Assembly (NCBI GenBank): GCA_029637525.1
Contig: CP072660.1
Span: 1,389,612 to 1,453,611, forward strand
DNA length: 64,000 nt
From: Desulfurococcaceae archaeon MEX13E-LK6-19
GTDB taxonomy: Archaea > Thermoproteota > Thermoprotei_A > Sulfolobales > Desulfurococcaceae
Reading direction: 5' to 3'
The translations under genes were made by a program, and so were the position numbers. This document shows positions 44,334 through 54,111 of the stretch, one piece after another; positions within the stretch are counted from its first letter, which is position 1; every line of letters starts with the position of its first letter. Below the pieces are notes generated by a model. The model was not told where the DNA came from and did not search any database. It worked only from the letters and a program-made list of their open reading frames with translations.

Positions 44334-44783
44334 ATGAAATCTATCTCTCAAGTATTCAGTTCGGTAATGTTGATAGCGATAACACTGGCTGCTATGGCTC
44401 TTTATGTAGTTAACTTATCTATTTATGTTGAATCAAAAAAGGGTCTTATATTTGAGGTCTTCTCATACCGTAAAGAACAACTGCTTGAAAGATTGTCGTT
44501 AGCGTATGTCTACACTAATTCAACTCATGTAAACCTCGTGGTCTATAATTATGGTGATGTCAACGTATTAATTACGACGATATTTCTAGACAATAATGAT
44601 GTTCCTAAAGAGAACTATACTATTGTCGATGTTTATGGGGAAGATCTAGGTGATACAATACCTGTTAGTAGTAGGCTGGCGATAATATCGATAGAAGTAG
44701 GCTCGCCTTTAGCTGAGGATACTCATACGGTTACCTTGATTACTGGGTTAGGCAATGTATTTACGTTTACTTTTGGTGTGTAA
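44334..44783 (+). CDS. Type IV pilin-like protein
   Basis: This is a 149-residue protein with an N-terminal prepilin-like helix (SISQVFSSVMLIAITLAAMALYVV) and a beta-rich C-terminal part (THVNLVVYNYGDVNVLITTIFLDN) like archaeal minor pilins. It lies 19 bp after the large pilin gene, and its stop overlaps the next pilin's ATG by one base (TAATG). A prepilin peptidase is not in this window. Probably a minor subunit of an archaeal pilus. Confidence 0.72.
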   Translation: MKSISQVFSSVMLIAITLAAMALYVVNLSIYVESKKGLIFEVFSYRKEQLLERLSLAYVYTNSTHVNLVVYNYGDVNVLITTIFLDNNDVPKENYTIVDVYGEDLGDTIPVSSRLAIISIEVGSPLAEDTHTVTLITGLGNVFTFTFGV

Positions 44784-45235
44784 TGATGGCTAAGAAGAAG
44801 TCTATATCTAACATCATAGGTGCACTGCTGTTCATCTTCGCTCTAGCTATAGCTATTTCAATCATGATAATATTCCTTACAGAATACTCTATGTACATGG
44901 ACACCGTTAGGTATGTTGAATCACTTGAACAAGAGAGAAACATGGAAAAACTGTATCTAAACGGTTCAATCGTCAATGGAGTGCTGAACTTAACAATCGT
45001 GAATACAGGCCCAATATCAGTAAACATTGATGATATATTGGTCCACGATCTTGATAATAACGTCCTGTTATCCTTATCAAATATGACGAAGACGGATATC
45101 AACATAGTCCTTAATCCAGGTGAAAAAGTTTCCTACAATATACAACTCAATACCAATAACGCTATTATAGTAGTCGTAACGTCTAGAGGGAGGTCTTTTA
45201 CTCTTTTAATTAAGTCGGGTGTGATTGTGCCTTGA
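44783..45235 (+). CDS. Type IV pilin-like protein
   Basis: This is a 150-residue protein (ATG 44783 or 44786) with a positively charged start (MAKKKSISN), a hydrophobic helix (IIGALLFIFALAIAISIMIIFL) and a beta-sandwich tail (VLNLTIVNTGPISVNIDDILVHD), the usual archaeal pilin layout. KSISN before the helix resembles a class III signal-processing site. It overlaps the ATPase gene start by 4 bp. Likely a minor or major pilin of the same locus. Confidence 0.78.
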   Translation: MMAKKKSISNIIGALLFIFALAIAISIMIIFLTEYSMYMDTVRYVESLEQERNMEKLYLNGSIVNGVLNLTIVNTGPISVNIDDILVHDLDNNVLLSLSNMTKTDINIVLNPGEKVSYNIQLNTNNAIIVVVTSRGRSFTLLIKSGVIVP

Positions 45236-47859
45236 TCAAGTTTAGATTGTTTAGAAAACGTAAGCCAAAAATCGTAAGAGAGTCCAAGATATTAAGAATG
45301 TCGCTTGACAAGATGCCTCATGTAGTTAAGAACGGGACTCTACTTGAGAGATACAATATCGGGCTAGCTGCTGTTTATATCTATGAGTATGAAGGACTAG
45401 GCTACTATATTGTTGACGAGCCCGAGCTTAATGAGCAAGAAAAACGTCTCTACAACATAATAATGAATTCTCTCTACTACGCTATGAAGCCTCTAGAGAA
45501 AGAAGAGCCTGTCAAGTATGTTGAAGAACAAATGATATCTATTGCTAAAGATTTGGGTATTTACGAGCAAGTCCTGGAGTCTTTTGATAAACTGAAATAC
45601 TATATAATCAGGGATACTCTGGGTTATGGGCCTTTAGATGTCCCGTTAAAGGATCCTAGGATTGAGGATATTTCTCTAGAAGGAGTCGGCAGGCCTGTTA
45701 GGGTTTTTCATAGAGATTACTCATATCTAGACTGGTTGATATCCAACATAATATTTGACGACGAGTCTGTCCTGGATAACACGATATTGATGATTGCCCA
45801 TAAGGCTAAGAAACACGTGTCCACCGCCTTCCCTATAGCAGAAGGTTCTCTTCCGGAAAAACATAGAGTGGCAATAACTTATTCTAGAGAGATAACGCCT
45901 TTCGGTTCAAGTATTACGATTAGAAAATTCCGAGAAGAACCCTTCACTATATGTCATCTAATAAAGTTTGGTACCGTGAGCTCATTAATGGCGGCATACT
46001 GGTGGCTTCTCTTAGAGAATAAAGGCTCTGTGTTCATTGTGGGTGAGATGGCTAGCGGTAAATCAGTTCATGGGCACAGCGTATTAGCAGCGATCCTGTC
46101 TAATAAGCCTCTGCTAGTGACAATAGAGGAATTATGGGATCTACTAAGTAGGCATAAGCCTGTGGTAAAACAGGGTGACATGGAGTACATAGATTTATCA
46201 GATGTTGATTTAAGGATACTTGCTTTAGATAAAGGATTTAATGTCTCGTGGAAGAAGCCCAAGTATATAATAAGGCATAGAGCTCCCCGTAGGCTCGTAA
46301 AGATTGTTACTGAAAGCGGGAGACAAATAATAGTGACTGAGGATCATTCATTAATTACTACGGATGGCAGGAATTTATACGTGAAGAAACCTCTTGAACT
46401 CAATAGTGGAGACAAGCTGGTAGTCATTAATAGACTTGAGCTACCCAAAACTACCGTGGACATAAAACAAGACGAGATACTGAAGAATATTCTAGGTGAC
46501 GAGTCTTCCCGTGTACTGCCTGAGGGTAACCGTGATATTATAGCAAAGCCTGAATTGGGCTACATACTTGGGTATATTCTTGTACAGGCTAACGATAAGA
46601 CTAGTAATTTAAGAATTAGGGTTGACAAGAATGATGACCTTGTCCATGAGAAAATCAAGAACTGTCTCGACAGTCTTGGGCTCAAGTACGAGGCCGTTGA
46701 TAGAGGCGTGTCTAGAGAATACATGTTACTAGATAGTAGTGTAGCCTACTTGCTTAAACGTATTGTCAACCTTAAAGAGGAATTATTCAGGTATCTATTC
46801 TTGTTCAATAGAGAATGGCTGGCTAAATTCTTGGAGGGAATTAGAGATGCTACAAAGAGCTCGGAAATAGTATTCGACTCGGAGGAAACAGCGTACAAGT
46901 TTCTACATGTACTCCAGTATGTTGGTTTAGGAAACAGCGTCTCTATAGAGAATGTTGATGGAAAATACGTTGTCAAGCTTGATAGTGTGACGGGATCCTC
47001 TAGTAATGGCCCGGTTGTATTTGAGAATATTAGAGAGATCACTATGGTAGAGCAGTCTGGTGGCTACGTTTATGATCTTGAGGTTCCGGGTAATGAGACT
47101 TTTGAAGCAAACACTATAATAGTACATAACACCACGCTACTCAACACCCTGGCGACACTATTGCCTCCGACATGGAAGATCGTTAGTGTAGAAGACACAC
47201 CCGAGCTGAGGCTGCCACATATAGGATGGAAGCCTTTGGTTGCAAGACACGTGTACACATTAGCTGAGTCAAAAACCGAGATAGGGCTCTTTGACCTGGT
47301 TAAACTAGCCTTGAGAGAAAGAGCCCAGTTTATCATAGTCGGCGAGATTAGAGGCGAGGAAGCCTACGTGTTTGTACAAGCACTTGCCACGGGTCATGGA
47401 GGTGCTTGTACGTTTCATGGAGACTCCATAAAATCTATGGTAATGAGACTAGTGACCCCGCCTATTAATGTCCCGATATCGTTTCTCCCATTGATAAGCA
47501 ATGTAATAATTACGAGGTTCATCAGGATCCCCGGGAGAAAGCCTATGAGGAGGGTTATCGAGGTTGATGAGATCACTGGAGTGAAGGGGGCTACTGATGT
47601 CGATTATATCAAGGTATTTTACTGGGATCCAGAAAAGGATAAACACTACCCTGATGACGAAGAGGAAGTGGTTAAGAAGAGTGTGAAACTGGAGAGCATG
47701 GCAAGACTGCTTGGCTGGACAAAGGATATGGTATACGAGGAGCTGGTGCTGAGAAGGAAATTCCTTGAGTCTCTCGTAGAGAACAATATATTGAGGTACG
47801 AGGATGTTGTGAAGCATATACAGAGGTTCTATAGTGAGAGAAGGAGGATAAGAGAATGA
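45232..47859 (+). CDS. Type IV pilus assembly ATPase (FlaI/TadA/VirB11 family) with intein
   Basis: This frame of 875 residues encodes a secretion-type ATPase interrupted by an intein of 356 residues. The host part has an N-terminal region (RDTLGYGPLDVPLKDPRIED), a Walker A formed only after splicing (GEMASGK joined to TTLLNTL), an Asp box (VSVEDTPELRLP), Walker B (FIIVGEIRGEEAYVFVQAL) and a His box (GHGGACTFHGD). The spliced enzyme would have 519 residues, the usual size. It powers pilus extension at the platform protein encoded next (overlap 4 bp). It starts at TTG 45232 after GGTGTGAT and overlaps the upstream pilin. Confidence 0.93.
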   Translation: MIKFRLFRKRKPKIVRESKILRMSLDKMPHVVKNGTLLERYNIGLAAVYIYEYEGLGYYIVDEPELNEQEKRLYNIIMNSLYYAMKPLEKEEPVKYVEEQMISIAKDLGIYEQVLESFDKLKYYIIRDTLGYGPLDVPLKDPRIEDISLEGVGRPVRVFHRDYSYLDWLISNIIFDDESVLDNTILMIAHKAKKHVSTAFPIAEGSLPEKHRVAITYSREITPFGSSITIRKFREEPFTICHLIKFGTVSSLMAAYWWLLLENKGSVFIVGEMASGKSVHGHSVLAAILSNKPLLVTIEELWDLLSRHKPVVKQGDMEYIDLSDVDLRILALDKGFNVSWKKPKYIIRHRAPRRLVKIVTESGRQIIVTEDHSLITTDGRNLYVKKPLELNSGDKLVVINRLELPKTTVDIKQDEILKNILGDESSRVLPEGNRDIIAKPELGYILGYILVQANDKTSNLRIRVDKNDDLVHEKIKNCLDSLGLKYEAVDRGVSREYMLLDSSVAYLLKRIVNLKEELFRYLFLFNREWLAKFLEGIRDATKSSEIVFDSEETAYKFLHVLQYVGLGNSVSIENVDGKYVVKLDSVTGSSSNGPVVFENIREITMVEQSGGYVYDLEVPGNETFEANTIIVHNTTLLNTLATLLPPTWKIVSVEDTPELRLPHIGWKPLVARHVYTLAESKTEIGLFDLVKLALRERAQFIIVGEIRGEEAYVFVQALATGHGGACTFHGDSIKSMVMRLVTPPINVPISFLPLISNVIITRFIRIPGRKPMRRVIEVDEITGVKGATDVDYIKVFYWDPEKDKHYPDDEEEVVKKSVKLESMARLLGWTKDMVYEELVLRRKFLESLVENNILRYEDVVKHIQRFYSERRRIRE
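46063..47130 (+). other. Intein in the pilus ATPase, Walker A insertion site
   Basis: The intein (356 residues, Ser278 to Asn633 of the precursor) sits between Lys and Thr of Walker A. Block A begins SVHGHSVLA (Ser instead of the usual Cys). Block B is VTEDHSL (Thr and His at positions 92 and 95). Blocks F/G run VYDLEVPGNETFEANT to IIVHN, then the first extein residue Thr. The endonuclease region has two LAGLIDADG-like helices, LGYILGYILVQAND and FLEGIRDATK, but the acidic catalytic residues appear replaced (Gln for the usual Glu/Asp; Thr for Asp). So splicing is likely active and homing is likely lost. Confidence 0.92.
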
Positions 47860-49751
47860 GTAAGCTAGTTGAAGAGAAAATAAAGAGTATTAATACATTA
47901 TTTAACTCTTTCATAGTAGCAAATATTCTTTCGACGCTACTAATGATGGCAGTTGCTCTAAGCTGGAGAGTCGAGCTGCCGATGAAGATTTTCTACTTCC
48001 TATCATACATCATAGTTTTATCTCTACTAAACTTCGTTGGCGGCTTATCTCTGCTAGCTTACTCCGAAATACTTGTTAGAAAAAAGACCACTAAGGTCGC
48101 TACGCTGGTGATAATGTATTTAAAGAACGCGCCTATAATAAGCAAGTTATTCAACTACATGGAGGAAAATGTTAAGAAGAACATGCCTAAAGCACTAATA
48201 TTCACGCATCCAACATTTTACGTTGGGAAGTACATCCTATTATTCATCATAACGTTGGTTTTGACTGTAGTGACAAGCTTGTTCACGTATTTCAATATAA
48301 TCGGGAACCCCCTGATATTTCTGGTCAACATAATCCCGTTCGTGATACTGTCTATACCCACTATGGAGATAAACCTCAAGATATCTAATAGGAAGAGTGA
48401 TGTAGAGAACGAGCTAGCGTTCTTCCTAACCTATGCCGCGATACTTCATGCTGCAGGCATATCCCTGTACTCGGCTTTTGAGAGGATTATTGGAAAGAAT
48501 GTTCTCCCCAAGCTAGAGCGTGAGGCCAAGGTAATCAGGAGAGACTACATGTTTTTCTCCCATAACCCGCTGGACGCTCTTGATAGCATTGCGCTTAATC
48601 ATCCTAGCGAGAAATTCCAGACCATTGTACTAGGGTATTCGTCGATAATAAGGAGTGGTGGTGATGCAACAGCTTATTTGACGTTGAAAGCTGAGGATGA
48701 GTTGAAGGAGCTTGTCAATAAGTGGAAGAGGTATAGTGAGGTAGCCAGTACCCTGGGTGAAGCTTCTATGGCGTTGTTCTTGATCTTGCCGGCACTCCTG
48801 ATAGTGTCTTCGCTGGTGTTCGCAGGCCCGCTTACTATGCTTACACTACAGATTTTTACCGTAGGGCTACTGCCTCTCCTGGCTTTTGTGACGATATCAG
48901 CTGTTCATACAATACAGCCTAAGTTCTATGATAAATACGATATACAGCGTAAACTACCATTAGTAATAGTGCCTTCCATACCATTATTCGTTCTATTAAG
49001 GCTGCTGATGCCGGGGCTACATAATGTTATCGCGGTAACACTACTTTTCACCTCGATCCCTATAGCTGTAGAGTATCTTCTCGAGCACAATGAGGTAGAT
49101 AAGGTGGAGAATGCTCTCGTGCAGTTCCTCAGGGATATCACGGAGATGAAGAAGATAGGCTATGATATAGTCCAGGCAATAAGAGACTTGCCTAAGAGGA
49201 GAACCTATAACAAGTTCTTCGACAAGATACTGCAGTGGATCGCAAAGCAACTAGAGCTAAACGTGCCCTTCAGGAACGTTGTAGAAAGCCTTAGCTTGAG
49301 AAGCTGGCTAGGAAACTACGTCTTCTTCGTCTTAAACGAGATCGTTGAGACCGGCGGCGGCAACCCCCAGATCCTCGAGAACCTGACAAACTTCGTAAAC
49401 AATGTAGTGAGCGAGAAGAAGAGAGTAAAAAGCTCCACGAGAACCTATGCTTTCCTAGGCTACACGGCCCCAGTATTCTTGAGCATACTGATACTAGTGA
49501 TACTACAGATAATACTGCCATCAATAGAATCACTAATCACTACACCAACAGGACAAATACCAGTAATACTACCCAGCATGGAAGTACTAAACAGTGTCAT
49601 CGAACTAGGCCTCATACTAGTGACCATCGTCGCATTCACAATAGGCCTAGTCATAGCTAAAATAACCAGCTTCACAATACTCGACTTCACCCACGTACTA
49701 ATATGCCTACTAACCAGCATACTCGCAACAAACATCATCATGTGGATATAA
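47856..49751 (+). CDS. Type IV pilus platform protein (TadC/FlaJ type, two T2SSF domains)
   Basis: This is a 631-residue polytopic membrane protein. Two T2SSF-like cytoplasmic segments are visible: IPTMEINLKISNRKSDVENELAF followed by AGISLYSAFERI and GGDATAYLTL, and a second VEKALVQ-type segment (VENALVQFLRDITEMKKIGY) followed by WLGNYVFFVLNEIVETGG. These are separated and followed by pairs of membrane helices. It is the platform on which the assembly ATPase works. The start ATG 47856 overlaps the ATPase stop. This is the last gene of the pilus operon. Confidence 0.85.
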   Translation: MSKLVEEKIKSINTLFNSFIVANILSTLLMMAVALSWRVELPMKIFYFLSYIIVLSLLNFVGGLSLLAYSEILVRKKTTKVATLVIMYLKNAPIISKLFNYMEENVKKNMPKALIFTHPTFYVGKYILLFIITLVLTVVTSLFTYFNIIGNPLIFLVNIIPFVILSIPTMEINLKISNRKSDVENELAFFLTYAAILHAAGISLYSAFERIIGKNVLPKLEREAKVIRRDYMFFSHNPLDALDSIALNHPSEKFQTIVLGYSSIIRSGGDATAYLTLKAEDELKELVNKWKRYSEVASTLGEASMALFLILPALLIVSSLVFAGPLTMLTLQIFTVGLLPLLAFVTISAVHTIQPKFYDKYDIQRKLPLVIVPSIPLFVLLRLLMPGLHNVIAVTLLFTSIPIAVEYLLEHNEVDKVENALVQFLRDITEMKKIGYDIVQAIRDLPKRRTYNKFFDKILQWIAKQLELNVPFRNVVESLSLRSWLGNYVFFVLNEIVETGGGNPQILENLTNFVNNVVSEKKRVKSSTRTYAFLGYTAPVFLSILILVILQIILPSIESLITTPTGQIPVILPSMEVLNSVIELGLILVTIVAFTIGLVIAKITSFTILDFTHVLICLLTSILATNIIMWI

Positions 49752-50057
49752 AAATTCATGCATCCAAGAGCAAACAATTCCTCAACCATATTTTTGTTGT
49801 AAAGAATACACCATATCTACTCAATTTTCTTTATCCTCTCAAGCCTCTCGCGAACTAAGCGAAGTTCTCTCAGAACTTCATCGACACCGCCCATACTAGA
49901 AACACCCGTATGTAACCTAGGTCTTAAAAACAAAGATAAAAATATCTATTATTCACGTCCTGATCTAGTCTAATAGAAGCAATACGCTCAAATAGACTTT
50001 GTATTTTAGAAACGACACCAACAAAAGGCTAATACCTTCCTGTATCGTTAACCTTTG
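49752..50057. other. Intergenic region, 306 bp, with a 25-codon minus-strand frame
   Basis: A minus-strand frame from ATG 49894 to TAG 49817 encodes MGGVDEVLRELRLVRERLER and a few more residues, a coiled-coil start like short archaeal antitoxins. GGGTG stands nine bases upstream. It is too short to call a gene. No other feature seen. Confidence 0.3.
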
Positions 50058-50720
50058 CTAAAGAGAAACGTAGGGCTTAAATAGATCAATAACTTTATTG
50101 TCATGTTCTGCTAGAATTATTACGTCAATGTAATCGGGTATAAGCTCTTCTTCGCTTAGCTCTTTGTGAAGGTACTTCCACATCTTACTTCTCTTCTTGT
50201 CTTTGACGGGAACATCATATATTATCAGTGCAGACTTCGGATTCTTGTAGTGATTATGTATGATTTTGAGTCTATTTATTGTGTTTTTAAGTCCTTTTAG
50301 CCCACCTTGAGGATATGCTTTGATCTCCAGAATAGAGACTAATTGATTTATCATCCTAGGGTTATTATCGTATGGTATGTAGACTATAATGTCTGGCCAT
50401 ATCTTCTCATTATTAATTTGGAGCGGTAGTCCAGCACCTAGAACAATGTTTTTGCCTTCATAGTAAAAGGCGTTAAGATCATTTGTTATTTTAATTATCT
50501 TTGCTTTTTCTCCTATTATGTGGTGTAATGTTCTAAAAATAAGAACTTCAGTAACACCATCAAATCCCCATGAACCACCAAAGAATTCTTTGAGTTCTTT
50601 AAATAAGGTTTTGTAGAATTCGCTGAGGTCACAAGCTCTTAAATAAGACAGGTTATCAGTTATGTAGTTGTCTATGGCTTGCAATATTCTATTAACATAC
50701 TCCGAAGACCGAGCAACCAA
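50058..50720 (-). CDS. PD-(D/E)XK nuclease-like protein
   Basis: This is a 220-residue protein with a restriction-endonuclease-type core: IWPDIIVYIPYD (Asp) followed by LVSILEIKAYPQGGLKGL (Glu-X-Lys), with a helix and later strand (SALIIYDVPVKD). The N-terminal 70 residues are helical. Nuclease folds like this occur in restriction, repair or toxin proteins; no partner is adjacent. The start ATG 50720 lies in an AT-rich stretch. It is one of several nuclease-like genes in this part of the window. Confidence 0.6.
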   Translation of the reverse strand: MVARSSEYVNRILQAIDNYITDNLSYLRACDLSEFYKTLFKELKEFFGGSWGFDGVTEVLIFRTLHHIIGEKAKIIKITNDLNAFYYEGKNIVLGAGLPLQINNEKIWPDIIVYIPYDNNPRMINQLVSILEIKAYPQGGLKGLKNTINRLKIIHNHYKNPKSALIIYDVPVKDKKRSKMWKYLHKELSEEELIPDYIDVIILAEHDNKVIDLFKPYVSL

Positions 50721-50951
50721 TTACCTAGCGCCCCCATTCTTAACTATAGTCTTAGCGCTGGTATTATATTGTGTTCACAATGCCTGTAGATTTATAGTTC
50801 AATGTATCAGATAATCGTACATCTACGATTAGGTATTATTCTAGCTGGACGTATTAGTGATAAGAATTAAGAGATCTGATTTATAGATCATCATCTTATT
50901 AGTTTTACTTCGGCTGGTTAAAACCTCTTCTCATATAAGTAGGAGAGCAGT

Positions 50952-51101
50952 ATGTACGAAGACAATGTACTCTTTGAGGTAAAACTTGACGAAATAGACG
51001 AGAAGATGCTAAGAAAACTACTTAAGGAGCTATTAGATGAGCTTAAAGAACTTGAGAAGCGTGAGGAGACTAGTAAACAAAACTTTCCCTATAAACATTA
51101 A
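50952..51101 (+). CDS. 49-residue helical protein
   Basis: This short gene starts at ATG 50952, three bases after AGGAGAGC, and encodes a Glu/Lys/Leu-rich peptide (FEVKLDEIDEKMLRKLLKEL, then DELKELEKREE). The first part resembles the strand-and-helix start of a small antitoxin, and the rest is an amphipathic coiled coil. It is well separated from neighbours (230 bp and 180 bp). The strong ribosome-binding site is the main support. Confidence 0.5.
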   Translation: MYEDNVLFEVKLDEIDEKMLRKLLKELLDELKELEKREETSKQNFPYKH

Positions 51102-51280
51102 CAATAACTATTGGAGCATTTATTATGAACTAACAAGTTGTTACAAGTAATAAATATAGAAATTGCTAATCGAGAGTATCCCAGTATAATCCAATTTATT
51201 TTTAATTGTGTTGATAATTATCTAAAGAGACAGGTATATTTGGCTACCTCGTAGAGTTATTGGAGTGTTTTGTTTAGCTT

Positions 51281-52516
51281 TTAATCTACTAGGTTTTGAC
51301 TCTTTGTAAGTATTTCAGCAAAATCCTCAATACTGTATATCATGATTTTCTTATACCCTCTAGGTTTTACTGAATTTAAGTTCTCTAGACATTTGATTGA
51401 AGGTTTGACACGTTGTATGAAGACCAGATAGTAGTCGCCTATTGGTGTTTCTTTCTGTAGAAGCTCCTCTAATTTTCTTAGTTTATCAGATTTTACTGTG
51501 ATGTAGTGTTCATATTTTATTAGTGATTCTGTTTGTTTTCTATGCTTACATTCACTAACTTGTCTCTCTTGTTTATTGTTCTGGTGCTTGTATGCACTCG
51601 ATAACAGTATTCGACAAATATCGTCTTTTCTAAGTTTCGTATCTACAATAAGTATATCAGCTCTATCTTCTCGCTTTATAGGGATAGCTATATCTTCTTG
51701 GCAAGGCCCTCCTGTCTTATACTCTTTAACAAGATAATCTGTAACGTTCTTACTGAATATGCCTTGTACATACTCGTTGACTAGTAGTAGCTTAACTGTT
51801 TCCTCAAACCATTTTGATGAAGATTTCCAGCCTCTTTTATTCTTAAAGCCAGAAAAACCGTATCTGTTCAGCAAATCGTAAAGAAACGAAAATGTAACTA
51901 AAGCCTTAATTGTCGTCGACTTCCTATGATTAGCTAAATAGTCATACTCGTCTGCATAGAAAACATTACTCGGTATTTCCTTTATTGATTCCCTTAGCTT
52001 ATTAATTGACTCAACATACATGCTAACTAACTCGTGTTCCGATGGAAGAGGTAATAATATGGGAAATAGGAGTAGAATTCTACTTTCATTGAGTATATCG
52101 CTAGCGAGTTTGCCTACAAGCCTGTAATGTTTCTCATACAGTTCATCAATAAGTTTTAACGGCATAAACACTAGTGGTACTATGAACTCGTTAATGCCTA
52201 CATCAGTTATACATCTTACAAAGTCGTCGGCAATAGAGTATACTAGATAGAATATCAACGAAATATTATTTTCATACTTTTCTTCTATGAATACTGTATT
52301 AAAACTACAAGTTTTTGGTTTACCCTTCATGCCTATATTTCTCGCCAAATATTTTGCCAATTTTTCCCAATTAACTCTATAAACTCCACCTACACTCTTT
52401 TCAAGTACTCTTTTATCTATGAGTTGACTAAATTTTGAAGCCATTTCTTGAGGAATATAGAGAGTTGGATTGTTGTTTAAGTACTCATTAAGTTTTAGGA
52501 GTCGTTCTTCAAACAT
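51281..52516 (-). CDS. Protein of unknown function with possible nuclease core
   Basis: This is a 411-residue protein, second partner of the 52527-54095 gene, from which it is separated by 10 bp. It has no recognised family. A RADILIVDTKLRKDD segment (about residues 289-303) looks like the Asp and Asp-X-Lys strands of a PD-(D/E)XK fold, and SSSKWFEETVKLLL lies just before it. The N-terminal 200 residues are helical. It is the last gene of a minus-strand operon led by an Hjc-like nuclease. Function unknown; a defence or repair complex is possible. Confidence 0.55.
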   Translation of the reverse strand: MFEERLLKLNEYLNNNPTLYIPQEMASKFSQLIDKRVLEKSVGGVYRVNWEKLAKYLARNIGMKGKPKTCSFNTVFIEEKYENNISLIFYLVYSIADDFVRCITDVGINEFIVPLVFMPLKLIDELYEKHYRLVGKLASDILNESRILLLFPILLPLPSEHELVSMYVESINKLRESIKEIPSNVFYADEYDYLANHRKSTTIKALVTFSFLYDLLNRYGFSGFKNKRGWKSSSKWFEETVKLLLVNEYVQGIFSKNVTDYLVKEYKTGGPCQEDIAIPIKREDRADILIVDTKLRKDDICRILLSSAYKHQNNKQERQVSECKHRKQTESLIKYEHYITVKSDKLRKLEELLQKETPIGDYYLVFIQRVKPSIKCLENLNSVKPRGYKKIMIYSIEDFAEILTKSQNLVD

Positions 52517-52526
52517 AGCACTAACC

Positions 52527-54095
52527 TTATTCCTTTGTTAGTTCTTCTGAAGCCTTCCATAGAATATAGGATAGCTCGGTAACGTACTCACGGTTCATGT
52601 TATGAAAGAATACATCGTCCTCACTCGTAAACTCTATTATGGAAGGGTGCCCATAGTCTTCGACTCTTCCTTGAAGACTGACACCTACAACAAATCTTGT
52701 TTTCGGATGCATAAACTCTTTTTTTGCTTTACTTGAGAGGTTTTTTATCTCTTCTGAAAAGACTTTAATATTAGTGTGTGGGAGCAAACCTTTTACTCCA
52801 GGGTCAGATAACTCGATCTCAAGCCGCATTAGAGTTTTGTTTTCCAGCATCACCCTCAGATAGAGTTTAGATATTGTTAAGGACGAAACAAATTTACGTA
52901 GTTTATCTTTGTACTGTAAAGACTCAGAGTCTATTACCCTAGTAGCTTTCTCAACAAGTTTATTCTTAAACTCATCAAGTGCTTCATTAAGTTCTCGCTC
53001 TAGTCTACCTTCTAATGTCTTCTTGATTTCCTCAACGAGCTTCTCAGCAGGTATACTATAAACTTCTCGTTCGTAGCGTAGTAATTGTTCAAATGATACT
53101 CCTATCATTTGCCTAACTATATCATTAATAATATTCCATACTCTACTTCTCTTCTTGAGTTTAGAAAACGGTACATTTAACGCTAATAACATTGAGCCCC
53201 GGTCTTTAGATACCATGAACTCAATGTATAAAACTGATGCAAGTCGTCTATATTGCGTTGAAACACCACTCCTTGTAAGTACGCGTTCATAACCCCTAGA
53301 AGCCTCAGGATATCCAATTACTATTAATGAATCCCAGTTTTTATCAAAAATGCTCCTTCTACGAACAACTGGATGCCGGATATCATATGGAAATCTTTTA
53401 TTAGATAAATAAACTTTCATTTTATTATAAACAGAATCAAGTTTTTCCCTATTAGATACCAATTCATCAATTCTTGTAATAACATCTTTTAACCTATTAC
53501 CAAATACTATTACCGTATGTGCATGTGTTTCAACATAGGAAAAACCATAAATAAAATCAATTCTAAACTCAGATACAACATCATTTAATACCGTATCTAT
53601 GTCTAGGTTTTCATCTAGAGTCTTAATAAGAACATTAATTGCAAAAGAAGTTAAGTAAAGCCAGAATATAGTCTTAGGTTCAATGTCATGTCGGACAGCA
53701 CTCATTACTATTGGTATTTTAGCATCAAATAACTTAATTGTCTCTCTAATTATAGTTCTATATAGGTGTATTGGAGAATTTTTATTGACTTCTTCTACTT
53801 TTCGCCTGAATTCTTTTAAGAACGTATTATAAGCTACATACTTCCCATCTTTTTTTAACTCAACAAGACCCTCATTAATCAACTTTAGTATATTGTCTAT
53901 TTTGTCTGTATACGATTTTAATAGTTCTTCAATACGGCTGAGCTCCTCTTTAAACAAATAGTTTCGTCTAAAATCCTTTACACGATCGATGCCGAATTTT
54001 TTCGTATAGTTCCTATAGTTAATGATCCTAGCATCTTCAATAAACCTATTTATTTGACTTATTGCCTCAACAAGCTTACTCTCCAAACTCGACAA
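52527..54095 (-). CDS. Large protein of unknown function in an Hjc-like operon
   Basis: This is a 522-residue Lys/Glu-rich protein. Its first 100 residues look like a coiled-coil helix bundle (LSRIEELLKSYTDKIDNILKLI, in part), followed by mixed regions (TVIVFGNRLKDVITRIDELV, then SKRSRVWNIINDIVRQMIG) and a beta-rich end (FEVKGLLPHTN-type and RFVVGVSLQG). No family is recognised. It lies between the Hjc-like gene (16 bp upstream) and the 411-residue gene (10 bp downstream), so the three likely act together. Confidence 0.55.
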   Translation of the reverse strand: MSSLESKLVEAISQINRFIEDARIINYRNYTKKFGIDRVKDFRRNYLFKEELSRIEELLKSYTDKIDNILKLINEGLVELKKDGKYVAYNTFLKEFRRKVEEVNKNSPIHLYRTIIRETIKLFDAKIPIVMSAVRHDIEPKTIFWLYLTSFAINVLIKTLDENLDIDTVLNDVVSEFRIDFIYGFSYVETHAHTVIVFGNRLKDVITRIDELVSNREKLDSVYNKMKVYLSNKRFPYDIRHPVVRRRSIFDKNWDSLIVIGYPEASRGYERVLTRSGVSTQYRRLASVLYIEFMVSKDRGSMLLALNVPFSKLKKRSRVWNIINDIVRQMIGVSFEQLLRYEREVYSIPAEKLVEEIKKTLEGRLERELNEALDEFKNKLVEKATRVIDSESLQYKDKLRKFVSSLTISKLYLRVMLENKTLMRLEIELSDPGVKGLLPHTNIKVFSEEIKNLSSKAKKEFMHPKTRFVVGVSLQGRVEDYGHPSIIEFTSEDDVFFHNMNREYVTELSYILWKASEELTKE

Positions 54096-54111
54096 AATCT
54101 ATCACCTTGCT

